A stretch of 64,000 nt of DNA. Origin: Phaeobacter sp. 11ANDIMAR09 (lineage in GTDB: Bacteria > Pseudomonadota > Alphaproteobacteria > Rhodobacterales > Rhodobacteraceae). Made by a program: the position numbers and the translations under genes. Positions 1 to 7,207 of the stretch are shown here, one piece after another (within the stretch, counting starts at the first letter, position 1; the number at the start of each line of letters is the position of its first letter). The notes below the pieces were generated by a model, which was not told the DNA's origin, did not search any database, and saw only the letters and a list, made by a program, of their open reading frames with translations. The stretch covers positions 1 through 64,000 of the forward strand of contig NZ_LIKT01000003.1 of NCBI RefSeq assembly GCF_001294455.1, written 5' to 3'.

Positions 1-822
1 AATGCAGACGGTGCACTTTCAGACTTCATTGAAACGATGCCTGAAGGCCAAGGGCGAAGGTGGTTCGAAACCAATAAAGACCTAGTTGTCAGCGTTTTCT
101 CAGAAGCCGGACACAGTAACTTGAGAGTACTAAGGCAATGCCTGCATGATTGTGGACGGGTTATAGATGTTTTGGAGGAAGACTTACTTGCGTCAACTGG
201 AGCAATGGCCCGTTTTGTACAAACATTTTTCGCTCTCTCCATGGCCTTATCTGTTGGCGAAATCAGTGCTAAACATTTGTCCGAAAGAGATAACTACGAA
301 AACACTCTTGCTCCTAAAGAAGGTGAGAAACCTCATCCTCTCAGAGTCTGTATTGACCGACACAGTCATGCCGAAATTTTCGCGGGCGAAAGCTCAAGTA
401 TTATCCCTGTGGGCCTTGGGCTATCACTAATAGGTATAGGCTATGAGACACCAAAAAAGGTAAACCAAATACTGCGAAGCACAGGACAATTCACTGGTGA
501 ACTAGAAGTTCCTCTATGGCGACGCTTTGTCGAGTGGCGAAAAATGCCCACTGCTGAACTCGAGGAGACCTATACAGAAGCGCTCAGTTACTTGTTTGAG
601 AGCGACGTGATACAAGCAGGTCCTTATCTTCATATCGCCAATGACATTGTAACGATTGAAAACAATGAAAGCAGCAACGAAAGTAAGCTGCAGGATAAGA
701 TTGTTGACAGGATTTCCAGCCTCGCGAAGACAGGGAAATCCCCATTGCTAACTACGGTAGCGAATTTGGCTGGAATATCCGCGGAAGTAACTTTTCATTT
801 GGAGGATTTTCATACGAGTTGA
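1..822 (+). CDS. C-terminal part of an unrecognised protein, possibly a P-loop NTPase (5' end outside window)
   Basis: The frame is open from base 1, so the start lies outside the window and about 273 residues are seen. I do not recognise the protein with certainty. Near visible residues 35-50 the string SNLRVLRQCLHD resembles the helical stretch that follows the ATPase core in KAP-like P-loop proteins, but any Walker motifs would lie upstream, so this is inference. The rest is soluble apart from one weakly hydrophobic patch. Codon use is poorer in G and C than in the genes right of 1582, suggesting acquired DNA. The last 35 or so codons may not be native: another frame over the same bases reads more like protein (see the next gene), so this stop may come from a frameshift. 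Confidence 0.6.
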   Translation, partial: NADGALSDFIETMPEGQGRRWFETNKDLVVSVFSEAGHSNLRVLRQCLHDCGRVIDVLEEDLLASTGAMARFVQTFFALSMALSVGEISAKHLSERDNYENTLAPKEGEKPHPLRVCIDRHSHAEIFAGESSSIIPVGLGLSLIGIGYETPKKVNQILRSTGQFTGELEVPLWRRFVEWRKMPTAELEETYTEALSYLFESDVIQAGPYLHIANDIVTIENNESSNESKLQDKIVDRISSLAKTGKSPLLTTVANLAGISAEVTFHLEDFHTS

Positions 823-1274
823 ATGAATGCACTACACAGATCATTAAAGCCATGAAAGAAGCCCAATTGGCTGCATTTGAGGTCAATCGGCCGAATGAAT
901 GTAACCGGTTGCTGGAGCTGTTGCGAGAGGACTTGACGGCGTTCGGAAATGAGTTTCGCTGGAACAGTGCCTTTTTCGGCTACCAAAACATAGACATCCT
1001 TCAAGACATTGGTACCGAGGAGTTTGCTGGTGCGGTTTTTTCTCATGTTAGAGCTGGCCAGTTCGATGCAGTCGGGAAACAGTTGCTCGCCATCGCAAAC
1101 CTAATTCGCAGCACAATGCGCCAAAAAGACCTCACATGGGCAAGAGACATTAAAAAATCTCTCATCAAGCTCGCTGAAGGTATCAGCACTTTGGAAAAAG
1201 CGAGAATGGTCTGGTTCTTGGGGTTCAATTGGAACTTCCCTGATGCAAGTGAGGGCGAAGAAATTCTTACCTAG
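819..1274 (+). CDS. Unrecognised 151-residue protein or frameshifted continuation of the upstream gene
   Basis: Read as a separate gene it starts at TTG 819 and overlaps the previous stop by four bases (TTGA), as in coupled genes. A GGAGG at 801-805 is about 13 bases away, too far for a good ribosome site. The same frame is open back to base 708, without ATG, GTG or TTG before 819, and encodes there a protein-like stretch including NYGSEFGW and FSFGGFSYEL. That favours one longer protein broken by a one-base shift between about 708 and 750. The visible protein is mostly helical, soluble, with no signal peptide or membrane segment. I cannot assign a function. Base composition matches the upstream gene and differs from the genes after 1582. 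Confidence 0.5.
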   Translation: MNECTTQIIKAMKEAQLAAFEVNRPNECNRLLELLREDLTAFGNEFRWNSAFFGYQNIDILQDIGTEEFAGAVFSHVRAGQFDAVGKQLLAIANLIRSTMRQKDLTWARDIKKSLIKLAEGISTLEKARMVWFLGFNWNFPDASEGEEILT

Positions 1275-1333
1275 ACAAACATGGCATTCATTCTCAGATA
1301 CTCCGAGCAACAACTGAAACCCGAAATTTTCTG

Positions 1334-1405
1334 CTGCAATGGGAAGTGTCCCTTACTGCAACGCGAAGTGTCCCGCTACACTGCAACGCGAAGTGTCCCG
1401 CTACA
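1334..1405 (+). repeat. Three tandem 22-25 bp direct repeats, possible remnant of an IS end
   Basis: Two identical 25-base units abut at 1356-1380 and 1381-1405, preceded by a diverged copy at 1334-1355. The shared core is GCAACGCGAAGTGTCCCGCT. On the minus strand each unit begins TGTA. Several repeats within a terminal region, with TG/CA ends, are typical of IS21-type elements, so this may be a leftover right end. No transposase gene is nearby, and I did not match it to a named element. Confidence 0.5.
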
Positions 1406-1453
1406 CAGGCGAGCATCCATCTTTTAAACACATAATCAATGCGTTACGAAATA

Positions 1454-1531
1454 ATGTGAAAAAGATTTACATAAAGGCTTGAAGCCCCCTCTCCCGAGGC
1501 CAATATGCAGTAATGTGAACGGGATTTACAT
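1454..1531 (+). promoter_or_regulatory. Twin 19-bp inverted repeats upstream of the DUF2852 gene
   Basis: ATGTGAA-N5-TTTACAT occurs at 1454-1472 (spacer AAAGA) and at 1513-1531 (spacer CGGGA), with starts 59 bp apart. In each site 6 of 7 arm positions pair. The second ends 51 bp before the ATG at 1582. Two dyads of equal spacing before a gene suggest an operator for a dimeric regulator. The odd centre and arm sequence do not fit CRP (TGTGA-N6-TCACA) or FNR sites. The regulator is unknown. Confidence 0.5.
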
Positions 1532-1581
1532 CACACCCTCACAACTACCAAATCGCAAGACTGCAACCCTGGAGATGAAAC

Positions 1582-2028
1582 ATGACAGCTATGACCTCCC
1601 CGACCCCAGCCCACAGTGAACAGGGTTGGTTTTCTCGCAGCGAAGCCTGGCTGGACCAAAAAGGCAAAGGCGCCTGGATCGCCGCAATGGTCCTTGGCTT
1701 TGTCTTCTTCTGGCCCATCGGCCTCGCCCTTCTCTTTTACATGATCTGGAGCAAACGTATGTTCAACAAATCCTGCCGCAGCCACAACCGTAAGCCCTGG
1801 GCCAAACATGGCATGGCGGCGATGAAACCTTCGGGCAACTCTGCCTTTGACGCCTACAAAGAGGACACTCTGCGTCGGCTTGAACAGGAGCAGGGCGAGT
1901 TTGAAAGCTTCATGCAGCGCCTGCGCGAGGCCAAGGACAAGGCCGAGTTTGATCAATTTATGGATGAACGCAGCTCTATGCCTGCAGAAGAGACCAGCGA
2001 CGAAGACAGCGCTGCAAAGTCTCACTAA
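1582..2028 (+). CDS. DUF2852 family small membrane protein
   Basis: This 148-residue protein has one strong membrane segment at about residues 31-53 containing MVLGFVFFWPIGLALLFYM, a hallmark of the DUF2852 family of alphaproteobacteria. A basic linker (about 57-75) follows, then a charged helix likely to form a coiled coil (about 95-128) and an acidic tail. The family has no established function; the topology suggests an inner-membrane protein with a cytoplasmic helical tail. The start is supported by GGAG at 1571-1574, seven bases before the ATG. A second ATG three codons later is possible. Two palindromes upstream suggest specific regulation. An RDD-family membrane gene follows in the same direction 87 bp downstream. 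Confidence 0.88.
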   Translation: MTAMTSPTPAHSEQGWFSRSEAWLDQKGKGAWIAAMVLGFVFFWPIGLALLFYMIWSKRMFNKSCRSHNRKPWAKHGMAAMKPSGNSAFDAYKEDTLRRLEQEQGEFESFMQRLREAKDKAEFDQFMDERSSMPAEETSDEDSAAKSH

Positions 2029-2115
2029 AATCGACCTAACCCTGTTAGGCTCCCCTGGACTGCAGCAGGCAGGGGAGCCCGCTTCCATGTTAGACGCCAT
2101 AAAAAAGGACCCATC

Positions 2116-2547
2116 ATGACTTCCCTGCCCGACCCAGAGTACCAGGCCGAGTTTTACGCGCTCACGGCACCCAAACGCCTGGTGGCTTGGGTTGTCGATA
2201 GTATCTTGATTGTTATGCTGTGCATTCTTGCGGTCTTCTTGACCGCATTTGTTGGACTGTTCATCTGGCCACTGCTCTATCTGATCATTGGCTTTTTCTA
2301 CCGGGTCGCCACGCTTTCACGCGGATCAGCCACCCTAGGCATGCGCTTTGCCGGGATTGAGTTGCGCGACCTGTCAGGGCGGCGTTTGGACGGGCAACAA
2401 GCCCTTTGGCACACCGCGGGTTACACCCTGTCTATCGCGGTTCCGGTCCTGCAGATCGTGTCCATTATCATGATGCTGACCAGCAGCAAAGGACAGGGGC
2501 TGAGCGATTCCCTCTTAGGGACTGTCATGCTCAACCGTCGGGCCTGA
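2116..2547 (+). CDS. RDD family membrane protein
   Basis: A 143-residue inner-membrane protein of the RDD family. The N-terminal part has the family pattern with an Arg and an Asp in the first membrane helix (KRLVAWVVDSILIV, about residues 19-32). A second hydrophobic helix lies at about 46-65 and a third at about 103-125, with the usual SRGSATLGMR loop between. RDD proteins are often small membrane proteins of unknown function, some linked to ion exchange; no substrate can be inferred here. A good ribosome site (AAGGA, 2105-2109) precedes the ATG. It probably shares a transcript with the DUF2852 gene. A hairpin at 2566-2587 follows its stop. Confidence 0.88.
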   Translation: MTSLPDPEYQAEFYALTAPKRLVAWVVDSILIVMLCILAVFLTAFVGLFIWPLLYLIIGFFYRVATLSRGSATLGMRFAGIELRDLSGRRLDGQQALWHTAGYTLSIAVPVLQIVSIIMMLTSSKGQGLSDSLLGTVMLNRRA

Positions 2548-2565
2548 TTGGGCAAACACCGCAGC

Positions 2566-2587
2566 GGAGAAGGCCCAGGCTTTCTCC
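2566..2587 (+). terminator. Hairpin after the RDD gene, possible terminator
   Basis: A 22-base hairpin begins 18 bp after the RDD stop: GGAGAAGGC pairs with GCTTTCTCC, with one G-T pair and a four-base loop. No clean T tract follows, only a pyrimidine-rich GCTCTTTCTG. It could end the two-gene transcript inefficiently. Confidence 0.4.
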
Positions 2588-2832
2588 GGCTCTTTCTGCC
2601 TCTGCGCCTCGCATCCATAGGAAACGCCTGGGTGATCTCTTGCAGTCCGGCCCTGCGAGGTTGATCCCTGTTCTGACCTCCCCCCTACCGGCATTTTAAC
2701 CACGTTTTATTGCAGACTTGGCCGAAGGACAGGCCATTGATAACCTGTGGCTTCGCCATTGCTATCCTGTCGTGGTCTCTTATGATCAAGATATTCGTTT
2801 TCCTGTCCGGCTCCAGATTAGACTGACCCCAG

Positions 2833-3657
2833 ATGCGTCATACACTTCCTATTGCTCCGCAATTCTACGTCACGGCGCCTCAGCCCTGCCCCTATCTGGA
2901 AGGCCGGATGGAGCGGAAGCTGTTCACCTCGCTGCAGGGTGACGGAGCAGATCAGTTGAACAATAGCCTCTCGCATCAGGGGTTTCGGCGGTCGCAGAAT
3001 GTTCTGTATCGCCCCTCCTGTTCGGATTGTTCAGCCTGCATGTCCGCCCGCATTGATGTCAAAGCCTTTGCCAAGACCCGCAGCCAAAAGCGTGTTCTAA
3101 AGCGCAATGCCGGATTGCTGCGGCGCGCCACCTCGCCCTGGGCAACCGAAGATCAATATGCGCTGTTCCGACGCTATCTGGACAGCCGCCACTCTGACGG
3201 CGGCATGGCCGATATGGATGTTTTTGAATATGCGGCAATGATCGAAGAAACCCCAATTCGCAGCCGGGTGATCGAATATACCGAGCCGCAATTCAGCGGC
3301 CTTGTTGCTGTCTCGCTGACAGATGTGCTCGAGGATGGGCTGAGCATGGTCTATTCCTTTTATGACCCGGATCAGCCACAGAATTCCATCGGCACATATA
3401 TGATCCTGGATCACATCACGATCGCGCTAGAGGCCGGGCTACCCTATGTCTATCTAGGGTATTGGGTGCCTGGCAGTGGCAAGATGAGCTACAAAGAGAA
3501 GTTCTCAGGCTTGGAAGTCTATCACCAGGGAGATTGGAAGAAGATGCGCGATCCCGCTGAATTTGCCGAGAGCAGCCATCCTCTGTCAACAGACCCCATT
3601 GCGGAACAGGTCGCCAATATCCACCTGCCGGAACAGCCCGTTCACCGCCGCCGATGA
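2833..3657 (+). CDS. bpt: Aspartate/glutamate leucyltransferase (N-end rule)
   Basis: The 274-residue length matches bacterial Bpt enzymes, which move leucine from Leu-tRNA to proteins starting with Asp or Glu, marking them for ClpS/ClpAP degradation in the cytoplasm. The N-terminal ATE_N domain has the expected cysteines (CPYLEGR near residue 19 and [16 protein letters not shown] near 58-73). The C-terminal acyltransferase half contains GTYMILDHI and [15 protein letters not shown] (about 195-235), both conserved in the family. The start gives the usual N-terminus, although no strong ribosome site precedes it. The next gene starts inside its stop (ATGA), so the two are translationally coupled. 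Confidence 0.93.
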   Translation: MRHTLPIAPQFYVTAPQPCPYLEGRMERKLFTSLQGDGADQLNNSLSHQGFRRSQNVLYRPSCSDCSACMSARIDVKAFAKTRSQKRVLKRNAGLLRRATSPWATEDQYALFRRYLDSRHSDGGMADMDVFEYAAMIEETPIRSRVIEYTEPQFSGLVAVSLTDVLEDGLSMVYSFYDPDQPQNSIGTYMILDHITIALEAGLPYVYLGYWVPGSGKMSYKEKFSGLEVYHQGDWKKMRDPAEFAESSHPLSTDPIAEQVANIHLPEQPVHRRR

Positions 3658-4064
3658 AAGCCACTGCGGAGGTGAAACAAGCGCTGCATGCCGTAGCTTT
3701 GGTGGTGCCAGACTACGATGCGGCGATCGCGTTCTATTGTGGTCAGCTGGGCTGGCATTTGGCCGAAGATATTGATCAGGGCCACAAACGCTGGGTACGC
3801 ATTCTGCCACCAGGTGCCACCCAGGGCAGCCTAATCCTGGCCCAGGCCAGCGGCCCGGAACAAAGCGCTGCAATCGGCAACCAGTTCGGCGGCCGCGTTG
3901 GTTTGTTTTTGACAACAGATGATTTTGCCCGCGACCATGCCCGGATGCTGGCCCAGGGCGTGCACTTTGAAGAAGCCCCAAGATCTGAACCCTATGGGAC
4001 TGTGGCGGTCTGGCAGGATCCCTTTGGCAATCGCTGGGATTTGCTTGAGTTCACCTCCGCCTAG
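3654..4064 (+). CDS. VOC family (glyoxalase/bleomycin-resistance fold) protein
   Basis: A 136-residue protein with two beta-alpha-beta-beta-beta modules typical of the vicinal oxygen chelate superfamily: [14 protein letters not shown] at about 11-24 and a second half ending in [14 protein letters not shown] at about 120-133, the usual C-terminal signature with a metal-ligand Glu position. Such proteins include glyoxalases, dioxygenases and resistance proteins, and the substrate cannot be told. It overlaps the stop of bpt by four bases (ATGA), implying co-translation, but no functional link between the two is known to me. It is followed by an oppositely oriented gene 31 bp away. Confidence 0.88.
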   Translation: MKATAEVKQALHAVALVVPDYDAAIAFYCGQLGWHLAEDIDQGHKRWVRILPPGATQGSLILAQASGPEQSAAIGNQFGGRVGLFLTTDDFARDHARMLAQGVHFEEAPRSEPYGTVAVWQDPFGNRWDLLEFTSA

Positions 4065-4094
4065 CCCGGCACCCCCTATTTCGCGACCTGCGGT

Positions 4095-4658
4095 TCAGCC
4101 AGAGATTTCATTGCACTTGAGGTAGTCATGCACCGCCCGACTGCGCTGATTAATCTTTTTCAGGATGGTGGCATGGTCCAGCCGCAGCGCCAGTTTATCT
4201 TCCAAGTTGGCCCGCTTGTTGATGAAATCCTCAAAGGCATCCCCTGCGTCCATCAACCGATGCGCGCTGCGATCATAGACCTCCCGGTATTGGCCCCATT
4301 GCACCGGCGACACATCCCCTTTGGCCATCAGCTCCTCCGCGGCTTCCAAAATCTGCTCCAGAACCGCAAGCGCCCGTTCAATCCCTACCTGGGGGCGCGC
4401 TTCAACGGCTGTCAGACTATCAAGCTCACGCAGCAGCTCAGTGTTGATCCTGTCGATGCTCTCGGGCGTGAATTCATCCAGATAGGCGTCGATCCTGCGC
4501 ATATGAGCCGCATCGCCCAGCCTGTTGTCGCGCAGGGCTTTTAGGTAATACTCGACAGCGGAAAGTCTTGTGCTCAACCCACGTATCTGTTGTTTCGCGC
4601 GGGTATGAGCAGCGTCATAGCGTTTTTTGGCCGAACGCCAATCTCGCACCAAGGACAT
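4095..4658 (-). CDS. Orphan all-helical cytoplasmic protein
   Basis: I do not recognise this 187-residue protein. It has no signal peptide or membrane segment, is rich in charged residues, and is predicted helical throughout, with repeated heptad-like patterns at about residues 8-40, 70-125 and 140-175 consistent with a coiled-coil bundle. Codon use matches the surrounding core genes. Its C-terminus faces that of the VOC gene (gap 30 bp). Upstream lies a motif at 4712-4740 whose right half (GGGATTTACGT) resembles the palindromes at 1454 and 1513, so it may be controlled similarly. It could be a conserved lineage-specific protein. Confidence 0.72.
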   Translation of the reverse strand: MSLVRDWRSAKKRYDAAHTRAKQQIRGLSTRLSAVEYYLKALRDNRLGDAAHMRRIDAYLDEFTPESIDRINTELLRELDSLTAVEARPQVGIERALAVLEQILEAAEELMAKGDVSPVQWGQYREVYDRSAHRLMDAGDAFEDFINKRANLEDKLALRLDHATILKKINQRSRAVHDYLKCNEISG

Positions 4659-4711
4659 GGATTACCACTCCCTTCTTTGCACCCCAGCCCCCACCGGAAA
4701 ACACGTACCAA

Positions 4712-4740
4712 GGTAGAACGAAATGGGATTTACGTAAAGT
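4712..4740 (-). promoter_or_regulatory. GGGATTTACGTAAA motif upstream of the orphan helical gene
   Basis: The 3' half GATTTACGTAAAG matches 12 of 13 bases of GATTTACATAAAG at 1465-1477, and contains the perfect palindrome TTTACGTAAA. The left half (ACGAAA) is an imperfect mate. It lies 54-82 bp before the start of the minus-strand gene at 4658, in promoter range. Shared control with the DUF2852 gene is inference. Confidence 0.3.
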
Positions 4741-4779
4741 CACCTATCCCCTCGCCCCCAATCCCAAAACCCGGCACGC

Positions 4780-4806
4780 AAAAAGGGGCCCCAAACTGGA
4801 GCCCCT
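4780..4806 (-). terminator. Rho-independent terminator after the TRAP large permease
   Basis: On the minus strand AGGGGCTCC and GGGGCCCCT form a nine-pair stem (one wobble) around the loop AGTTT, followed by TTTT and G. It lies 30 bp beyond the stop of the permease gene at 4836 and ends the TRAP operon. Confidence 0.8.
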
Positions 4807-4835
4807 CTGCAGTCTGTTATTTCGTGTCAACCCGA

Positions 4836-7190
4836 TCAGTTCGGGATCAAAGCCGGCACGATGGTCACGATCGACGGGAAGAACCACAGGATCGCCAAGC
4901 CAACCACCTGGATCAGCACGAAGGGAAGAACCCCGCGATAGATATGGCCAGTGGTCACTTCCTTCGGGGCCACCCCACGCAGATAGAACAGCGCAAAGCC
5001 AAAGGGCGGCGTCAAGAAGGAGGTCTGCAGGTTCACCGCAACCATGATGGTCACCCATTTAGGATCAAAAGACCCCCCATAGATCACCGGACCAACAATC
5101 GGGATCACGATGTAGATGATCTCGAGGAAGTCGAGCACAAAGCCCAGGAAGAACAGGACCAGCATAACAATCAGGAAGACCGTCATCTCATTGTCGAAGC
5201 TCTTCAGGAACTGCTGGATATAGTGCTCACCGCCAAAGGAAATCACCACCAGATTGAGCAACTGAGAGCCGATCAGGATGGTAAAGACCATGGAGGTCAC
5301 CTTGGCCGTTTCGCGAACGATCGGCGTCAGAACCGCTCCTTGGTACAGAACCCAGCACCCATAGAGCAGACCAAACAGAGCAAAGAGATAAGCGCCATAG
5401 GCAAAGCCAAAGGCAATCCAGCTCTCAACACTCACATTGGACTGGTTGATGCGCAGATCAAAGTTCACCCCGATCAGGATCGCGATCATCACAGCCAGTG
5501 TGGCCCAGATGATGATTTTGCCCGATTTACCCTGATCCTGCAGCTTGCGGTAGGCCGCCAGCATGATCGCACCACCTGCGCCAAGCGCCGCAGCCGGCGT
5601 CGGGTTGGTGATACCACCCAGGATCGATCCCAGCACCGCAACGATCAGCACCAGCGGGGGGAAGACCACCCGGATCAGATCATTGCGCGCACACCGGGCC
5701 GCTGCCTCGCGGGTGCCATAGAGCGCCAACCAGAAAGGCAGCGCCAGCCACAGAACGGTGAAGCCTGGCGATGTTGTAGGGGCAATTGCCAACACATCGA
5801 CCAACAAAACCAACAGCAGGCCGATGGCACCCAGGATCAACGGTTTTGTATCCCGTGACGGAGCCACCCCCCGACCAATGGCCAGAATGAGCCCCAGCAT
5901 GATCACCAGAATAGTCACGCCAGTGCCAATCGGAGCGGCTGCCGCGACTTTGTCGACCTGCGCCTGGGCGAACTCTTCCTCAGTCAGTTTGGTTGCCTGC
6001 GCAACACCACCAGCCGCATCGATCACGGTCTGCTCAGCAACCGCAGCGTCCCAGGCCTCCTGGCCGTGCAGATCGATCATTGCCGCCTGACAGTCAGGCC
6101 CAACATTGGTCCGCAGCGAAGCGGTTTGACCCGCGTCAGAGAAAGCCGAAACAGTGATGTTCTGCGAGCCGATGACGCCAAAGGTGCTCAGCAGCATCGC
6201 GCCACCAATCAAGGCAGCAGGAGCGCCCAGGAACCACAGCAGGGCTTCATTCCGAGTCACCGGCTCATTGTCGCTGGCTTCCAACGCCACGGCAGGTGCC
6301 TTCTCCGGGTTCAGCATCGCATAGCCAAAGGCATATAGCGCATATAGAAGTGCCAACATGATCCCCGGCAGCAGCGCCGCCTGGAACAGGGTGCCCACAG
6401 AGACAACCGCCGGCTCACCCAGATAGGTCAAAGCGTCAGAGCAACCCGCATCCTGAGCCCGGCTTTCCTGCGCGGTGGAATAGAGATCCCCCGCCAGCGT
6501 CCCCAACAAAACGATCACGATCGACGGTGGAATGATCTGCCCCAGGGTACCAGAGGCGGCGATCACACCCGTTGCCAGCTCAGGTGAATAGTTGTTGCGC
6601 AGCATGGTCGGCAGAGCCAGCAGACCCATTGTTACCACAGTTGCACCAACAATCCCGGTGGAGGCCGCCAGGAAGGCACCAACCACAACAATGGACACCG
6701 CAAGACCACCCGGCAGCGGGCCAAAGACGCGCGCCATTGTTGTCAGAAGGTCATTGGCGATCTTGGAGCGTTCCAGGGTGATGCCCATCAGAACAAACAT
6801 CAAAACCGCCAGCAGGGTTTCAATAGATGCACCCGCCAGAACACGTTCGTTCATCCGGTTCACAATAAAGGAGATATTGCGATCCATTGCGGTTTCCCAG
6901 CCCTGTACAAAGACAGGCTCGGCGATGCGGGGGAGTTCCGGGTATCGGAACACGGAAATCACATCGGGTTTCACCCCGCTGTTCACCAGCTCTCGATAGA
7001 CATCAGAAGATGTATCAATGGCTTGGTGGATCAGCAGACCAGCACTGTCCAGCGCTGCGATGATCCCGAAGGAGATGATGCCGGCACCACCGATGGCAAA
7101 GGCCACCGGGAAACCGGAAAGGATGCCTCCAAAAAGGCATAGGAATACGATGAGCAGGCCGAGTTCGACGCCATCAAGACCGAAAAGCAT
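4836..7190 (-). CDS. TRAP transporter large permease subunit (DctM type, extended)
   Basis: This 784-residue integral membrane protein is the ion-coupled translocating subunit of a tripartite TRAP transporter. The N-terminus (about 10-35) and the segments PLPGGLAVSIVVVGAFLAASTGIVGATV and GTLGQIIPPSIVIVLLG carry DctM signatures, and the C-terminal QTSFLTPPFGFALFYLRG is also typical. Classical DctM proteins have about 430 residues. This one has hydrophilic insertions at about 60-125 and 345-420 plus extra membrane helices at about 425-560, as in the larger subclass found with TakP/FcbT-type receptors. It follows the small permease gene by 17 bp and ends at a strong terminator. Confidence 0.93.
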   Translation of the reverse strand: MLFGLDGVELGLLIVFLCLFGGILSGFPVAFAIGGAGIISFGIIAALDSAGLLIHQAIDTSSDVYRELVNSGVKPDVISVFRYPELPRIAEPVFVQGWETAMDRNISFIVNRMNERVLAGASIETLLAVLMFVLMGITLERSKIANDLLTTMARVFGPLPGGLAVSIVVVGAFLAASTGIVGATVVTMGLLALPTMLRNNYSPELATGVIAASGTLGQIIPPSIVIVLLGTLAGDLYSTAQESRAQDAGCSDALTYLGEPAVVSVGTLFQAALLPGIMLALLYALYAFGYAMLNPEKAPAVALEASDNEPVTRNEALLWFLGAPAALIGGAMLLSTFGVIGSQNITVSAFSDAGQTASLRTNVGPDCQAAMIDLHGQEAWDAAVAEQTVIDAAGGVAQATKLTEEEFAQAQVDKVAAAAPIGTGVTILVIMLGLILAIGRGVAPSRDTKPLILGAIGLLLVLLVDVLAIAPTTSPGFTVLWLALPFWLALYGTREAAARCARNDLIRVVFPPLVLIVAVLGSILGGITNPTPAAALGAGGAIMLAAYRKLQDQGKSGKIIIWATLAVMIAILIGVNFDLRINQSNVSVESWIAFGFAYGAYLFALFGLLYGCWVLYQGAVLTPIVRETAKVTSMVFTILIGSQLLNLVVISFGGEHYIQQFLKSFDNEMTVFLIVMLVLFFLGFVLDFLEIIYIVIPIVGPVIYGGSFDPKWVTIMVAVNLQTSFLTPPFGFALFYLRGVAPKEVTTGHIYRGVLPFVLIQVVGLAILWFFPSIVTIVPALIPN

Positions 7191-7207
7191 ATCAGCTGTC
7201 CCTTAGG

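Larger units (their letters stand above)
1275..1581. other. Gene-free 307 bp at the edge of the accessory segment
   Basis: This stretch holds the tandem repeats at 1334-1405 and the two palindromes at 1454-1472 and 1513-1531. It is lower in GC than the genes to its right. No coding frame in it is convincing. Confidence 0.6.

Noticed and set aside
1454-1531. Twin palindromes as CRP or PpsR sites
   Set aside because: CRP needs TGTGA-N6-TCACA and PpsR TGT-N12-ACA; here the TGT/ACA spacing is 11 and the right arm is TTACA, so neither fits.
4590-5858. Long plus-strand frame of 422 codons opposite the TRAP permease
   Set aside because: It is antisense to a well-supported membrane protein, lacks family signatures and is rich in Gln/Arg/His, as expected from the complement of hydrophobic codons.
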